DNA from: Amycolatopsis palatopharyngis
GTDB lineage: Bacteria; Actinomycetota; Actinomycetes; Mycobacteriales; Pseudonocardiaceae
Assembly (NCBI RefSeq): GCF_003385185.1
Contig: NZ_PQHZ01000014.1
Location: 62,001-126,000 of the forward strand
Direction: 5' to 3'
DNA length: 64,000 nucleotides
The notes under the pieces: generated by a model
Seen by the model: only the letters and a program-made list of their open reading frames with translations
What the model was told of the DNA's origin: nothing
Database searches by the model: none
In this document: positions 27,025 to 38,088 of the stretch, piece after piece
Position numbering within the stretch: position 1 is the stretch's first letter
How the letters are laid out: each line of letters begins with the position of its first letter
Made by a program: the position numbers and the translations under genes

Positions 27025-28377
27025 GTGGATGAAGACCTTCGCGCGACGCGGACGTTGTGGCAGCTTTCCGGCGAGGAGCTGATCACGACGCTGCTGACGC
27101 GCGAGGGAGTTCTTCGTCGTGCCTACAGCGAGATGCTGGAGGTAGTGAGTGAGGTGGAACGGCGGGGACTGGCCACCGATCTGGGGTTCAGCGACACCAT
27201 CTCGCTACTGACCGAAACTGCTCGCGTGTCGCGCCGGGAGGCGGAGGCACGTCGAACCCAGGCCGTGGCCACCCAACCCGCTGCTGCCCCGACTGGCGCC
27301 GGGACCCCGCTGGGCGCGGGGCTGGCGGCGACGGGAGAGGCGTTGCGCCGGGGTGAGATCAACGCCGAGCATGTCCGGCAGATCTGCTCGGTCTTCGAAC
27401 ACTGCCCCGAGTGGCTGCCCGCCGACCGCCGGGCCGCGGACGAGCGCACTTTGCTGGACGTGGCCGCACAGGCGAGCCCGGAGAAGGTACATCGGGCCGG
27501 CCTGCGGCTGCGGGGGTATTGGGACCAGGACGGCCCGAAGCCAAAGGACGAGCAGGCCACTGAACCTCGGCGAGAGTTCCGCTTCCGGCACGGGCTGGAC
27601 GGGCGGATGCGATTCAGCGGCGAGTTCGACGCCGAAACCGGCGCCACCCTGCAAGGGCTGCTGGGCCCACTGGCGAAGCCGCGCCCGAAGGATGAGGACG
27701 GCGAGCCCGACATGCGGACGGTCGTGCAGCGCCAGGGTGACGCTCTGGCCGAGATCATCGAACTCGCCGCCCGTGCGGAAGACCTGTCGGTACAGGGCGG
27801 GGAACGAGCGGTACTGATCGTGTCGGTCACCCTGGCCGAACTGGAAGTACGGGCCAAAGCAGCAGTGCTGGACGTGTCCGGCACCGACACCGTGCACCAG
27901 CTCCGGCGCCTGGCGTGTGAATCGCGAGTGGTGCCGGCGATTTTCGGCCACGACGGCGAAATCCTCTACCTTGGCCGGTCAGCGCGGCACGCGAGTTCCG
28001 CCCAGCGGCGGGCCCTGGTGCTACGGGATCGTGGATGCGCGTTTCCCGGATGTGATCGGGCGCCAAAGTGGTGCACTCCGCATCACGTGGCCTGGTGGGT
28101 CCATCATGGACTGACCGATCTGGACAATCTGGTGCTGGTATGCGCGCGGCATCATCGGATACTGCACCACAGTGAGTGGGAAGTCCGCATTCGTCACGGC
28201 GTCCCGGAGTTCCTGCCACCGCCCTGGCTCGATCCCGGCAGGCAACCCATACGCAACACCGTCCACGACCCACCACGACGCCCGGCCCGTTCACCGGCCT
28301 TCCCGGCGCGGGTGGTCACACACCCCTGCACCAAGCCTGCCAGCAAAATGGCGATGGCTGGAACCAATCCCTGGTGA
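27025..28377 (+). CDS. DUF222/HNH endonuclease-motif protein (13E12 repeat family)
   Basis: 450 residues. N-terminal DUF222 helical region (VVSEVERRGLATDLGFSDTISLLTE, EHVRQICSVFEHCPEWLPADRR) followed by an HNH nuclease near residues 330-375: DRGCAFPGCDRAPKWCTPHHVAWWVHHG and NLVLVCARHHRILHH. GTG at 27025 after GGAGG. This family is highly repeated in actinobacterial genomes, including the REP13E12 elements of M. tuberculosis, and behaves like a selfish or mobile gene. It stands 170 bases after tRNA-Gly, a frequent integration side, but no att duplication is visible. Confidence 0.9.
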   Translation: MDEDLRATRTLWQLSGEELITTLLTREGVLRRAYSEMLEVVSEVERRGLATDLGFSDTISLLTETARVSRREAEARRTQAVATQPAAAPTGAGTPLGAGLAATGEALRRGEINAEHVRQICSVFEHCPEWLPADRRAADERTLLDVAAQASPEKVHRAGLRLRGYWDQDGPKPKDEQATEPRREFRFRHGLDGRMRFSGEFDAETGATLQGLLGPLAKPRPKDEDGEPDMRTVVQRQGDALAEIIELAARAEDLSVQGGERAVLIVSVTLAELEVRAKAAVLDVSGTDTVHQLRRLACESRVVPAIFGHDGEILYLGRSARHASSAQRRALVLRDRGCAFPGCDRAPKWCTPHHVAWWVHHGLTDLDNLVLVCARHHRILHHSEWEVRIRHGVPEFLPPPWLDPGRQPIRNTVHDPPRRPARSPAFPARVVTHPCTKPASKMAMAGTNPW

Positions 28378-28428
28378 CCGGGGCACGGAGCCAGATCTGC
28401 GTGGATTGGCAAGTGACCTGACCGCGTC

Positions 28429-28872
28429 TTACTCCACCTGCCGGGCCGTGGCGAGCGCCCGCTCGGTCTCCCAGAACGCCCGCATCGAGGCGATCAACCC
28501 CGACTCCCCCACCCGGTAGACGAACACGCCGTCGGTGTCGACGCGGTAGTTCCCCGGCAGGAACGTGGTGATCGTGCCGACGTTGGCCACCTCGTCGCCC
28601 GCGGCATGCGAGTCCCTTATGACGAACTCGAAGCGTTCGACCTGCGCGATCGCCTTGTCCCAGAAGGCGGATATACCCGTCCGGCCGTGGTGTCCCTTTC
28701 CTTCGGGGTCGAATCCGGACTTACCCACCGGGTCCTCGACCACACCGTCCGGATCGAACAGGGCCAGCCACTCCTCCTTCGCCCCGCTCGTCACCGCTTC
28801 CATCGAACGCATCGCGGCCTGTCGCGCCGGCGGCTGTTCGACAGAGGTGTCCCAGCAGACGGAGATGCTCAT
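28429..28872 (-). CDS. SnoaL/NTF2-like protein
   Basis: 147 residues from ATG 28872 (GGGAGCGAC upstream). Alpha+beta NTF2 cone: RSMEAVTSGAKEEWLALFDPDGVVEDPVG then a helix GRTGISAFWDKAIAQVERFEF and strands ending VFVYRVGESGLIASMRAFWE. Such folds are ketosteroid-isomerase-like enzymes or binding proteins. It begins 11 bases after the LLM oxidoreductase stop, so both are under the KstR-type box upstream, which fits a steroid or CoA-ester catabolic role (inference). Confidence 0.85.
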   Translation of the reverse strand: MSISVCWDTSVEQPPARQAAMRSMEAVTSGAKEEWLALFDPDGVVEDPVGKSGFDPEGKGHHGRTGISAFWDKAIAQVERFEFVIRDSHAAGDEVANVGTITTFLPGNYRVDTDGVFVYRVGESGLIASMRAFWETERALATARQVE

Positions 28873-28883
28873 GTCGCTCCCTT

Positions 28884-29753
28884 TCAGAACCTGGCGATGA
28901 TCTCGTCGGCGAACTTCCTGATTGAATCCTTCTTGGACCGCAGGTCGGCGTCGAAGCCGAGGCCGTCGAAGACCCAGGGCATGGTGATCACGTCCGTCAC
29001 GCCGATCTCCGCCTGCTCGCGGTATCCGTCGAGGCCGAACCGGTCGATACACACGGCCTGGATCTCGAAGGGATCCGCACCCCTGCCCGCTTCGGCGCGC
29101 AGTGACCGAAGGCGGTCGATCGTCGAGCGCAGATCGTCGAACTTCATCATGGCCGAGGCCCAGCCATCTCCCACCCGAGCGGCGCGCCGGAGCGCGACCT
29201 CGGTATGCCCACCGACGAAGAACGGCACCCTTGACCGCGGCGCCGGGCTCATCCGCAGCTTGTCGAAGTCGAAGAACTCTCCGTGGTACTCGACCATTCC
29301 ACCGTCGAGAATGAGCCGCAGGACCTCGATCGCCTCGTCGACGCGTTTACCCCGGTTCGCGTACGGCGCCCCGCACCATTCGAACTCCTCTGGTGACCAG
29401 CCAACTCCCAGACCGAGGCCGAATCGGTCGCCGGTCAGGGCCGCCACCGAACCGACCTGGCGCGCAAGCAGGACCGGATTGCGCGAACCCAGTTTGAGTA
29501 CCGAGGTGTAGAACCGGATTCTGCTCGTCGCCGCCCCCATCGCCGCGGAGGCGACGAGCGGGTCCGCCCACGGCGTCTCCTCGTTCCAGAACCGGGCGCC
29601 GTCCGGCGTATAGGGGTAGTCAGCCGAAACGGTCTCGCTGTAGAACAGCGAATCCGGAAGCGCCACCGAGGCGAAACCGCACTCCTCGGCCGTCACCGCC
29701 AGCTCCGTCAGCTGGTCCAGTGGGTTCATCGCGACCGACAACGTGAACTTCAT
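28884..29753 (-). CDS. LLM-class F420-dependent oxidoreductase (TIGR03619-like)
   Basis: 289 residues, TIM barrel of the luciferase-like family: ELAVTAEECGFASVALPDSLF, the strand SRIRFYTSVLKLGSRNPVLLARQ, and FGLGLGVGWSPEEFEWCGAPYANRGKRVDEAI, which is the F420-family hallmark. VPFFVGGHTEVALRRAARVGDGW is the second conserved block. Redox enzyme using F420 (or FMN); substrate unknown. ATG 29753. Upstream promoter holds a KstR-like operator. Confidence 0.9.
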   Translation of the reverse strand: MKFTLSVAMNPLDQLTELAVTAEECGFASVALPDSLFYSETVSADYPYTPDGARFWNEETPWADPLVASAAMGAATSRIRFYTSVLKLGSRNPVLLARQVGSVAALTGDRFGLGLGVGWSPEEFEWCGAPYANRGKRVDEAIEVLRLILDGGMVEYHGEFFDFDKLRMSPAPRSRVPFFVGGHTEVALRRAARVGDGWASAMMKFDDLRSTIDRLRSLRAEAGRGADPFEIQAVCIDRFGLDGYREQAEIGVTDVITMPWVFDGLGFDADLRSKKDSIRKFADEIIARF

Positions 29754-29800
29754 GGCCTATCACTCCCGTCGGCACGCACCGAGAACCGCTGACGCGCAGA

Positions 29801-29816
29801 ACTATAACGTGTTCTA
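29801..29816 (-). promoter_or_regulatory. KstR-type operator overlapping a TATAGT -10
   Basis: On the minus strand TAGAACACGTTATA (29816-29803) matches TNNAACNNGTTNNA, the published KstR cholesterol-repressor consensus, without mismatch. TATAGT (29806-29801) overlaps it and looks like the -10 element; the LLM ATG is about 50 bases on. Confidence 0.6.
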
Positions 29817-30119
29817 GTTTCGCCCACCAGGGGTGTGACGGGAGGCGAACCTGCCAGTAGGCCGGTGACGCACAACACACCAGAGCCGTGATTCAGGTCA
29901 TTCCGGCCGCGCTTTGGGTCCTCGCCGAGTCGGCAGACTTACCCAGGTCGAGACGGAAAGCCTTACGGGACAACGATTTCCCGTTGTGACCGAGCGCATT
30001 GCCGACCGGCGGGCGACGGTGGCCAAGTCCCCCGATCACGTGGTTACCGTTTCGTTACCGCCGAGCTGCCGGTCCGTCATCCGGGTCCGTTCGGCGACCG
30101 TCCGATACCGCACAACCAC

Positions 30120-30132
30120 GGAGGACACGATC
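30120..30132 (+). promoter_or_regulatory. Strong ribosome site followed by ATC instead of ATG
   Basis: GGAGG (30120-30124), five bases, then ATC (30130-30132) in frame with the export signal of the NlpC/P60 protein. The spacing is ideal and no ATG or GTG lies nearby in frame. Confidence 0.55.
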
Positions 30133-30903
30133 GCGCCCACCACAACGTCCGGTAGCAGGAAGGCCGCTCGCGCCCTCAGCTCGGCGGGAATCGCCTGCGC
30201 GGTCGGCGCAGGAACCCTGCTCGGCCTGTCCGGCACCGCCGCTGCCGCCGTTCCAACGGAGCAGACCATGGACTCGGCCCCCTCGTCGGTCGACGAAGGA
30301 ACGACCGTCACCTTTCGGGGCACCCTTTCCGGGGTCGGGGATAGACCACTGTCCGGTGAGGACGTCAAGCTTCAGTGGCGTGGGGGTCAGGGGCAGCCCT
30401 GGCACGAGGGCGGCACCGACACCACCGATGACAAGGGAGTCGCCGAGATCCCGGCCAGTGTGGACCGCACCGCGCAGTGGCGGATCAGCTACCCGGGTGA
30501 CCGGATGAACGACCCCGCCGCGTCCAAGCCGGTCACGGTGAAGGCCAAGCAGTCCATCGGTGAACGGCTCGTCGAGACGGCCTCCGCCCAGGCCGGCAAG
30601 TCCTACTCTTACGGCGCGTCGGGCCCGGACAGCTTCGACTGCTCGGGACTGACCCAGTACGTCCACAAGCAACACGGGATCGACCTGCCCCGCACGTCCG
30701 ATGACCAGCGTGCCGCATTGCCGGAGATCGCCAAGGCCGAAAAGCAGCCCGGCGACCTGATCTTCTTCGCCGACGGTGGCAACGTGTACCACGTGGGTAT
30801 CTACGCAGGTGGCAACACCATGTGGGCGGCGCCCGAGTCCGGTGACGTCGTACGCAAGCAGGAGATCTGGACCGACGCCTACACCGTCGGCCGTGCCTGG
30901 TGA
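30130..30903 (+). CDS. Secreted NlpC/P60 peptidoglycan endopeptidase; start codon uncertain (ATC)
   Basis: 257 residues if it begins at ATC 30130. Residues 5-40 are an export signal (SRKAARALSSAGIACAVGAG..., cleavage near AAAA), then an Ig-like bacterial domain with WRGGQGQPWHEGG, then NlpC/P60 from about 150: catalytic Cys in SFDCSGLTQYV, His in VYHVGIYAGGN, and the third residue in TMWAAPESGD. It cuts peptide stems of the cell wall. The frame is open from 29914; in-frame GTG 30040 would leave a 45-residue n-region, unlikely for a signal peptide. Either a rare ATC start is used or the sequence has an error at that codon. Confidence 0.8.
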   Translation: MAPTTTSGSRKAARALSSAGIACAVGAGTLLGLSGTAAAAVPTEQTMDSAPSSVDEGTTVTFRGTLSGVGDRPLSGEDVKLQWRGGQGQPWHEGGTDTTDDKGVAEIPASVDRTAQWRISYPGDRMNDPAASKPVTVKAKQSIGERLVETASAQAGKSYSYGASGPDSFDCSGLTQYVHKQHGIDLPRTSDDQRAALPEIAKAEKQPGDLIFFADGGNVYHVGIYAGGNTMWAAPESGDVVRKQEIWTDAYTVGRAW

Positions 30904-30978
30904 CACACCATCGGGAACTGATCGCCGCCTGTTCTCGTTGTCCGGTTTCAGGGAGCCGAGCAACCGGAGTGTGAGTCA

Positions 30979-31737
30979 ATGGATACGGCGATCGTGATGA
31001 TCGTGCTGGTTGCCCTCGTCGTCGTGGGTGCGGTGTACCTTCTGCGATCGCACGCGGCCTCGAAACAGCGCACGCTGGACGACGCGAAGGCAGAAGCACG
31101 GCGCTGGCTGGAGCGCCTCGGCGGCCAGGTACTGAACCTGACCGGCACCGACACCGCGTCCCAGCAGGCGGTCGCCGACGCGGCGGAGCGTTACAACGCC
31201 GCAGGCTCACAGATGGAGCAGGCCGAGACCGTCGAACAGGCGCGACTGGTGCGGGAGACCGCACTGGAGGGCCTCTACTACGTCCGGGCAGCCAGGACCG
31301 CCATGGGCATGGACCCAGGCCCGGAACTACCCACCGATGTGGAACGCGAACGGGCGGGCGCCGTCAGCGAGCACCGCTCGGTCGACGTCGAGGGCCGGAC
31401 CTACGAGGCGTCGCCCGAGCCAGGCCAGAACACCCCGCACTACTACCCCGGCGGCCGGGTCGCGGGGCGTCCGGTGCCGCAGGGCTGGTACAGCGAGCCG
31501 TGGTGGAAGCCCGCGCTCGTAGCCGGTGCCTGGGGCATGGGTTCGATGCTGCTGTTCAGCGCGATGTTCTCGGGTATGGCCGGAGTTCCCGCCGAAGCCT
31601 CGATGGACCCGGCCGACGCCGGTGCCGACGGCGCAGATGCGGGTGACGGCGGCGGTGCCGACGGCGGAGACATGGGCGGTGACATGGGTGACATGGGTGG
31701 CGGCATGGACTTCGGCGGCTTCGACGGCGGCTTCTGA
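30979..31737 (+). CDS. Membrane-anchored protein with Gly/Asp/Met-rich tail (function unknown)
   Basis: 252 residues. One N-terminal membrane helix (AIVMIVLVALVVVGAVYLL), a helical, Gln/Ala-rich segment (LDDAKAEARRWLERLGGQVLNL, QQAVADAAERYNAAGSQMEQAE), a YYPGGR...WYSEPWWKPAL region, a second hydrophobic stretch and a tail rich in GADGADAGDGGGADGG and MGG. I recognise it as a conserved actinobacterial type (DUF1542-like) but not its role. ATG follows GAGTGTGAGTCA without a strong ribosome site. It starts 75 bases after the cell-wall endopeptidase. Confidence 0.75.
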   Translation: MDTAIVMIVLVALVVVGAVYLLRSHAASKQRTLDDAKAEARRWLERLGGQVLNLTGTDTASQQAVADAAERYNAAGSQMEQAETVEQARLVRETALEGLYYVRAARTAMGMDPGPELPTDVERERAGAVSEHRSVDVEGRTYEASPEPGQNTPHYYPGGRVAGRPVPQGWYSEPWWKPALVAGAWGMGSMLLFSAMFSGMAGVPAEASMDPADAGADGADAGDGGGADGGDMGGDMGDMGGGMDFGGFDGGF

Positions 31738-31756
31738 GCCGGCCCCACCGGGTTGA

Positions 31757-32566
31757 TCACGCCGGCTGGCAGACCGGACACCAGTACAGGTTCCTGGCGG
31801 CCAGGACGGCGTGCTCCACCGGTGTGCCGCACACCAGACAGGGCAGGCTCGCACGCCGGTAGACATAGACCTCGCCACCGTGCCGATCCTGCCGTGGCGC
31901 TCGGCCGGTGGCCTCCGGCAGGTGCTCATCGGCGACGGTGTCGATCCGCCCGGTCCGCACACCCGCCCGCATGAGCACCACCAGGTCGGCCCAGATGCCA
32001 GTCCACAGCGACCGGTCCAACGACCTGCCGGGCAGCATCGGGGCGACCCCGTGCCGGAAGAGCACCTCCGCTCGGTACACATTTCCGACACCCGCGAGCA
32101 CCGACTGATCCATCAGCAGCGCCGCCACCGAGCTTCGGGACCGCGAGATTCGTTCCCAGGCCTCATCCGGGCGAGCATCGCGGCGGAGCGGATCCGGACC
32201 CAGCCGCGCCCTTATCGCGTCGACCTGTGCCTCGTCGAGCAGCTCACAGCGCGTCGGCCCACGCAGGTCAGTCCAGTGGCTACGGCCGACGAGGCGCATC
32301 CGTACCTGCCCGACTGGCGCGGTCACCGGCAGCGGCGCCTCGGTGAACGCACCGTAGAGACCGAGGTGCACATGCACCACACCGCGCTCGCCGTAGTCGT
32401 GGAACAGGTGCTTGCCGTGCGCCTCAGCGCCACGCAGCACCTGCCCGTCCAGTACCGCTGCCTCGGCGGCGAATCTGCCCTGTGGGCTCGCCACCCCCAC
32501 CTCGGCCCCAGCGAAGCGGCGCCGGTGCAACCGGGCAAGCCGGTGCAGGGTGTGCCCTTCAGGCAT
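31757..32566 (-). CDS. Fpg/Nei-type DNA glycosylase (Nei2-like)
   Basis: 269 residues. Begins MPEGHTLHR: after Met removal Pro is the nucleophile and Glu the acid of the base-excision enzyme. H2TH region DQSVLAGVGNVYRAEVLF, and a C4 zinc finger CLVCGTP...WCPVCQ at the C terminus. Removes oxidised pyrimidines. ATG 32566; rpiB ends four bases upstream, same strand. The nei2-rpiB order is as in M. tuberculosis Rv2464c-Rv2465c. The longer frame to 32728 is shadow of rpiB. Confidence 0.92.
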   Translation of the reverse strand: MPEGHTLHRLARLHRRRFAGAEVGVASPQGRFAAEAAVLDGQVLRGAEAHGKHLFHDYGERGVVHVHLGLYGAFTEAPLPVTAPVGQVRMRLVGRSHWTDLRGPTRCELLDEAQVDAIRARLGPDPLRRDARPDEAWERISRSRSSVAALLMDQSVLAGVGNVYRAEVLFRHGVAPMLPGRSLDRSLWTGIWADLVVLMRAGVRTGRIDTVADEHLPEATGRAPRQDRHGGEVYVYRRASLPCLVCGTPVEHAVLAARNLYWCPVCQPA

Positions 32567-32570
32567 CCGC

Positions 32571-33044
32571 TCAGGTAGCGGGCAGCGGCGGCGGGTTGCC
32601 CGTGCGCTCGTAGTCGAGCAGCTGGTCCACCCTGCGCACGTGCCGATCCTCCGGCGAGGGCGGCGTCGCCAGGAACGCCTCGACGATCTCGGTCGCCTCC
32701 TCGGCCGTGTGCATCCGGGCGCCGACACCGATCAGCTGGGCGTGGTTGTGCTCCCTGGTCAGGCGAGCGATCTCCGTACTCCAGGCCAGCCCAGCGCGCG
32801 CACCCCGAACCTTGTTCGCGGCGATCTGCTCGCCGTTGCCCGACCCGCCGATCACCACGCCGAGGCTGCCCTCGTCCGCGACGACCTGGCGGGCGGTTTC
32901 GATGCAGAAGGCCGGGTAGTCGTCGGCCGCGTCGTAGACATGCGGACCGATGTCGGTGACCTCGTGCCCCTGCTCGCGCAGGTGGGCCACAAGGTGGTTC
33001 TTGAGTTCGAAGCCGGCATGGTCGGATCCCAGATAGACACGCAC
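32571..33044 (-). CDS. rpiB: Ribose-5-phosphate isomerase B
   Basis: 157 residues. RpiB fold: VYLGSDHAGFELKNHL at the start and GVVIGGSGNGEQIAANKVRGARAGLAW, in which the catalytic Cys of the E. coli enzyme is Ser and Glu (GEQ) takes the base role, as in the mycobacterial enzyme. HNHAQLIGVGARM carries the phosphate-site His. Interconverts ribose-5-P and ribulose-5-P. GTG at 33044 is preferred; upstream frame is not conserved. Upstream gene of the pair with the glycosylase. Confidence 0.94.
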   Translation of the reverse strand: MRVYLGSDHAGFELKNHLVAHLREQGHEVTDIGPHVYDAADDYPAFCIETARQVVADEGSLGVVIGGSGNGEQIAANKVRGARAGLAWSTEIARLTREHNHAQLIGVGARMHTAEEATEIVEAFLATPPSPEDRHVRRVDQLLDYERTGNPPPLPAT

Positions 33045-33102
33045 GGCGCGCAGTCTGCCATCCCCGTTATCCACGCCGGCGGCCGCCCGGCATCCTTGTG
33101 AC

Positions 33103-33897
33103 GTGGACGTACTCGGGCACAAACTGTGGGACCTGGACATCTTCGGTCAGGGGGGCCACGACATCCGGCTGGAGTGGAGCGCCGAGGGGGTCTCGGCACT
33201 CGCCGACGAGTGCGCGGTGCTGGTGGTGGTCGACGTGTTGTCCTTCTCCACCACAGTGGATCTGGCCCTGATGCGCGGGAGCCGGGTACTTCCGCTGCCG
33301 TGGGGCGGTAAGGCCGCGACCGAGACAGCGGCGACCGCGGGTGCCGCGCTGTACGACGACGACGGTCACGCCCTGCGGCCGACCTCGGTGTTGCGCACGC
33401 CGCCGGGAACGCTGCTCGCACTGCCCTCCCCCAACGGCGCCACCCTGTGCGCGACAGCCGCGGACACGGGGGCGAAAGTGCTGACCGGCTGCCTGCGCAA
33501 CGCGAAGGCGGTCGCCGAACTGGCCAGGGCGGTGGCGAAGGGCGAGCCAGTCGGAGTGATCGCCGCCGGTGAGCGTTGGGGCGTGGACATCCTCGCCGAG
33601 CCAGGAACCGTCGGACCACTACGGCCGTGCGTGGAGGACCACCTCGGAGCGGGGGCGATCGTGGACGCCCTGATCGCGCTCGGCCTCGAGCGGCCGTCAC
33701 CGGAAGCGGCACAGGCGGCCCGCGCCTTCCGCGCGGCCGGGCCGGACGTCGGCGCCGTCGTAGCCGGTTCGGCCTCTGGCAAGGAGCTCATCAACGGCGG
33801 TCACCGCGGCGACGTGGAGCTGGCGATCGCGGTGAACCGCTCGCAGGTCGCGCCGTACCTCGTCGACGGTGCCTTCCAGAACGTGGCGGCCCGGTGA
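33103..33897 (+). CDS. ComB-family 2-phosphosulfolactate phosphatase-like protein
   Basis: 264 residues. Motifs of ComB: VVVDVLSFSTTVD, PSPNGATLC, GCLRNAKAVA, ERWGVDIL...VEDHLGAGAI and SASGKELINGG. In archaea the enzyme acts in coenzyme M synthesis, but this family is wide in bacteria without coenzyme M, so the substrate is not sure. GTG at 33103. The last four bases overlap the next gene (GTGA). Confidence 0.87.
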   Translation: MDVLGHKLWDLDIFGQGGHDIRLEWSAEGVSALADECAVLVVVDVLSFSTTVDLALMRGSRVLPLPWGGKAATETAATAGAALYDDDGHALRPTSVLRTPPGTLLALPSPNGATLCATAADTGAKVLTGCLRNAKAVAELARAVAKGEPVGVIAAGERWGVDILAEPGTVGPLRPCVEDHLGAGAIVDALIALGLERPSPEAAQAARAFRAAGPDVGAVVAGSASGKELINGGHRGDVELAIAVNRSQVAPYLVDGAFQNVAAR

Positions 33898-34604
33898 CGC
33901 CGACGCGACGACCTGGACGCTGGGTCGAGGTGGCGGATCGCACCTACGCCCGCAGATACACCGAACTCGACCAGACACTGGGACTGGTCGTCGGCGACGA
34001 GCGCTGTCTGGTGATCGACACCGGCAGCGACGAGGCCTTCGGCGCCGAGTTCGCGGCGGCGGTACGGGAGATCACCGACCTGCCGTGGACGGTGGTGATC
34101 ACCCACGCCCACTTCGACCACTTCTTCGGCACGGCGGCGTTCCTGCCCTGCCCGGTCTGGGCGCACACCCGCTGTCGCGACGTGCTCGTGGAATCCGCCG
34201 AGCAGATCCGCGGGGCCTGGGCCGAGCGTTACCGCCGCGAGGGCGAGGACGACCTCGCCCTGCTCCTCGAAGCGGCGCAACTCGTACTGCCCACCGAGGT
34301 GTTCACCCACCGGACCGAACTCGACCTCGGCGGCCGGGCCGCGGTGCTGCTGCACCCCGGCCCGGCACACACCGACCACGACGTCGCCGTCCACGTGCGG
34401 GACACGAACGTGCTGTTCGCGGGCGACCTGGTCGAGCAGGGCGCGCCACCCTCGATCGGCTCCGATGCCCACCCCGCGACCTGGCCGGACGCGCTCGATC
34501 TGCTGCTGCAGCTGGGCCCGGACACGATCGTGCCCGGGCACGGCGACCCCGTCGACGCGGAGTTCGTCTCCCGGCAGCGCGACGAACTCCGCGAACTCAG
34601 TTGA
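33894..34604 (+). CDS. MBL-fold metallo-hydrolase
   Basis: 236 residues. Metal site [10 protein letters not shown] (HxHxDH), [27 protein letters not shown] and VPGHGDPVD. Class-B beta-lactamase-like fold; substrate unknown. GTG at 33894 overlaps the ComB stop, so both are coupled; the 342-codon frame starting at 33576 is an extension inside comB. Its last eight bases overlap the convergent DsbA gene. Confidence 0.88.
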   Translation: MTPTRRPGRWVEVADRTYARRYTELDQTLGLVVGDERCLVIDTGSDEAFGAEFAAAVREITDLPWTVVITHAHFDHFFGTAAFLPCPVWAHTRCRDVLVESAEQIRGAWAERYRREGEDDLALLLEAAQLVLPTEVFTHRTELDLGGRAAVLLHPGPAHTDHDVAVHVRDTNVLFAGDLVEQGAPPSIGSDAHPATWPDALDLLLQLGPDTIVPGHGDPVDAEFVSRQRDELRELS

Positions 34605-35226
34605 AGTTCAGCTCACCGGTCCGCGTCCGCTTCAGCTCGAAGAAGTCCTGGTAACCCGCGAGCAGCCGGGCGCCGTCGAACACCTTCACCGCGTCCTCGC
34701 CACGCGGGATCGAGGTCAGCACCGGACCGAAGAACGCGACACCGTCGATGTGCAGGGTCGGAGTGCCGACGTCCATCCCGACCGGGTCCATACCCTCGTG
34801 GTGGCTCCCCCGCACCGCCTCGTCGAAGTCGGTGGAGTCGGCCGCCTCGGCCAGTTCGGCCGGCGCACCGATCTCCGCGAGCGCCTCGACGACGGCCGCC
34901 CGGTAATCCTTGTTCCCCTGGTTGTGAATGCGCGTACCGACCGCCGTGTAGAAGTCGCGCAGCGACTCCTCGCCGAGCTTCTGCGACAACGCGATGGCCA
35001 CCCGTACCGGTCCCCATGCCTTGCTCAGCAACTCCCGGTACTCCTCGGGCAGGTCCGCACGCCCCTCGTTCAGCACCGACAGGCTCATGATCCGGAATCG
35101 CAGGTCCAGATCCCGCTGCTGCTCCACCTCCAGGATCCAGCGAGAGGTGATCCAGGCGAAGGGACACGCGGGGTCGAAGTAGAAGTCCACTCGCGTCGGT
35201 GCGGCTGCGTGCTGACCTGTCGTCAT
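34597..35226 (-). CDS. DsbA-family protein, Rv2466c-like (mycothiol-linked), CPFA active site
   Basis: 209 residues, thioredoxin fold with helical insert. [60 protein letters not shown] and GVAFFGPVL align, from memory, with M. tuberculosis Rv2466c, a mycothiol-dependent nitroreductase. Rv2466c has CPWC; here the second Cys is Ala (CPFA), leaving a monothiol site. ATG 35226. It is divergent from pepN, the same as in M. tuberculosis. Confidence 0.92.
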   Translation of the reverse strand: MTTGQHAAAPTRVDFYFDPACPFAWITSRWILEVEQQRDLDLRFRIMSLSVLNEGRADLPEEYRELLSKAWGPVRVAIALSQKLGEESLRDFYTAVGTRIHNQGNKDYRAAVVEALAEIGAPAELAEAADSTDFDEAVRGSHHEGMDPVGMDVGTPTLHIDGVAFFGPVLTSIPRGEDAVKVFDGARLLAGYQDFFELKRTRTGELNFN

Positions 35227-35400
35227 CGGGTTCTCCCTGGTTGTGATTGCTCGCCAGACGGCGAAACGTGCCCTCACAGCGACCAACAGCACCCGAACCG
35301 CCCTTGTTCCCTGGCCGGCATTCCCCGTCGTCAGTATCGGCCCGCTCATGATTGGATGCCAGGAAGCAGATGCAACCGACAACCGCTACCAGCAGCCGAG

Positions 35401-37977
<2,577 letters not shown>

Positions 37978-37997
37978 CCCGGTTCGCCCGAGCTGGG

Positions 37998-38032
37998 CTG
38001 GATGCCCCCAGTGCCGTGCTGGGGGCATCCAG
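37998..38032. terminator. Hairpin between pepN and the convergent DUF5130 gene
   Basis: Perfect 14-bp stem CTGGATGCCCCCAG / CTGGGGGCATCCAG, loop TGCCGTG, 20 bases after the pepN stop. Confidence 0.75.
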
Positions 38033-38088
38033 TCCAGCGCGAGCCCTCAACACGGCACTCATGGGCACTGTGCCTGGCCGAAGCCTGG

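Noticed and set aside
26790..27086. Minus-strand frame ending SGRRESNPRSQFGRLGLYH
   Set aside because: Antisense translation of tRNA-Gly, a frequent annotation artefact.
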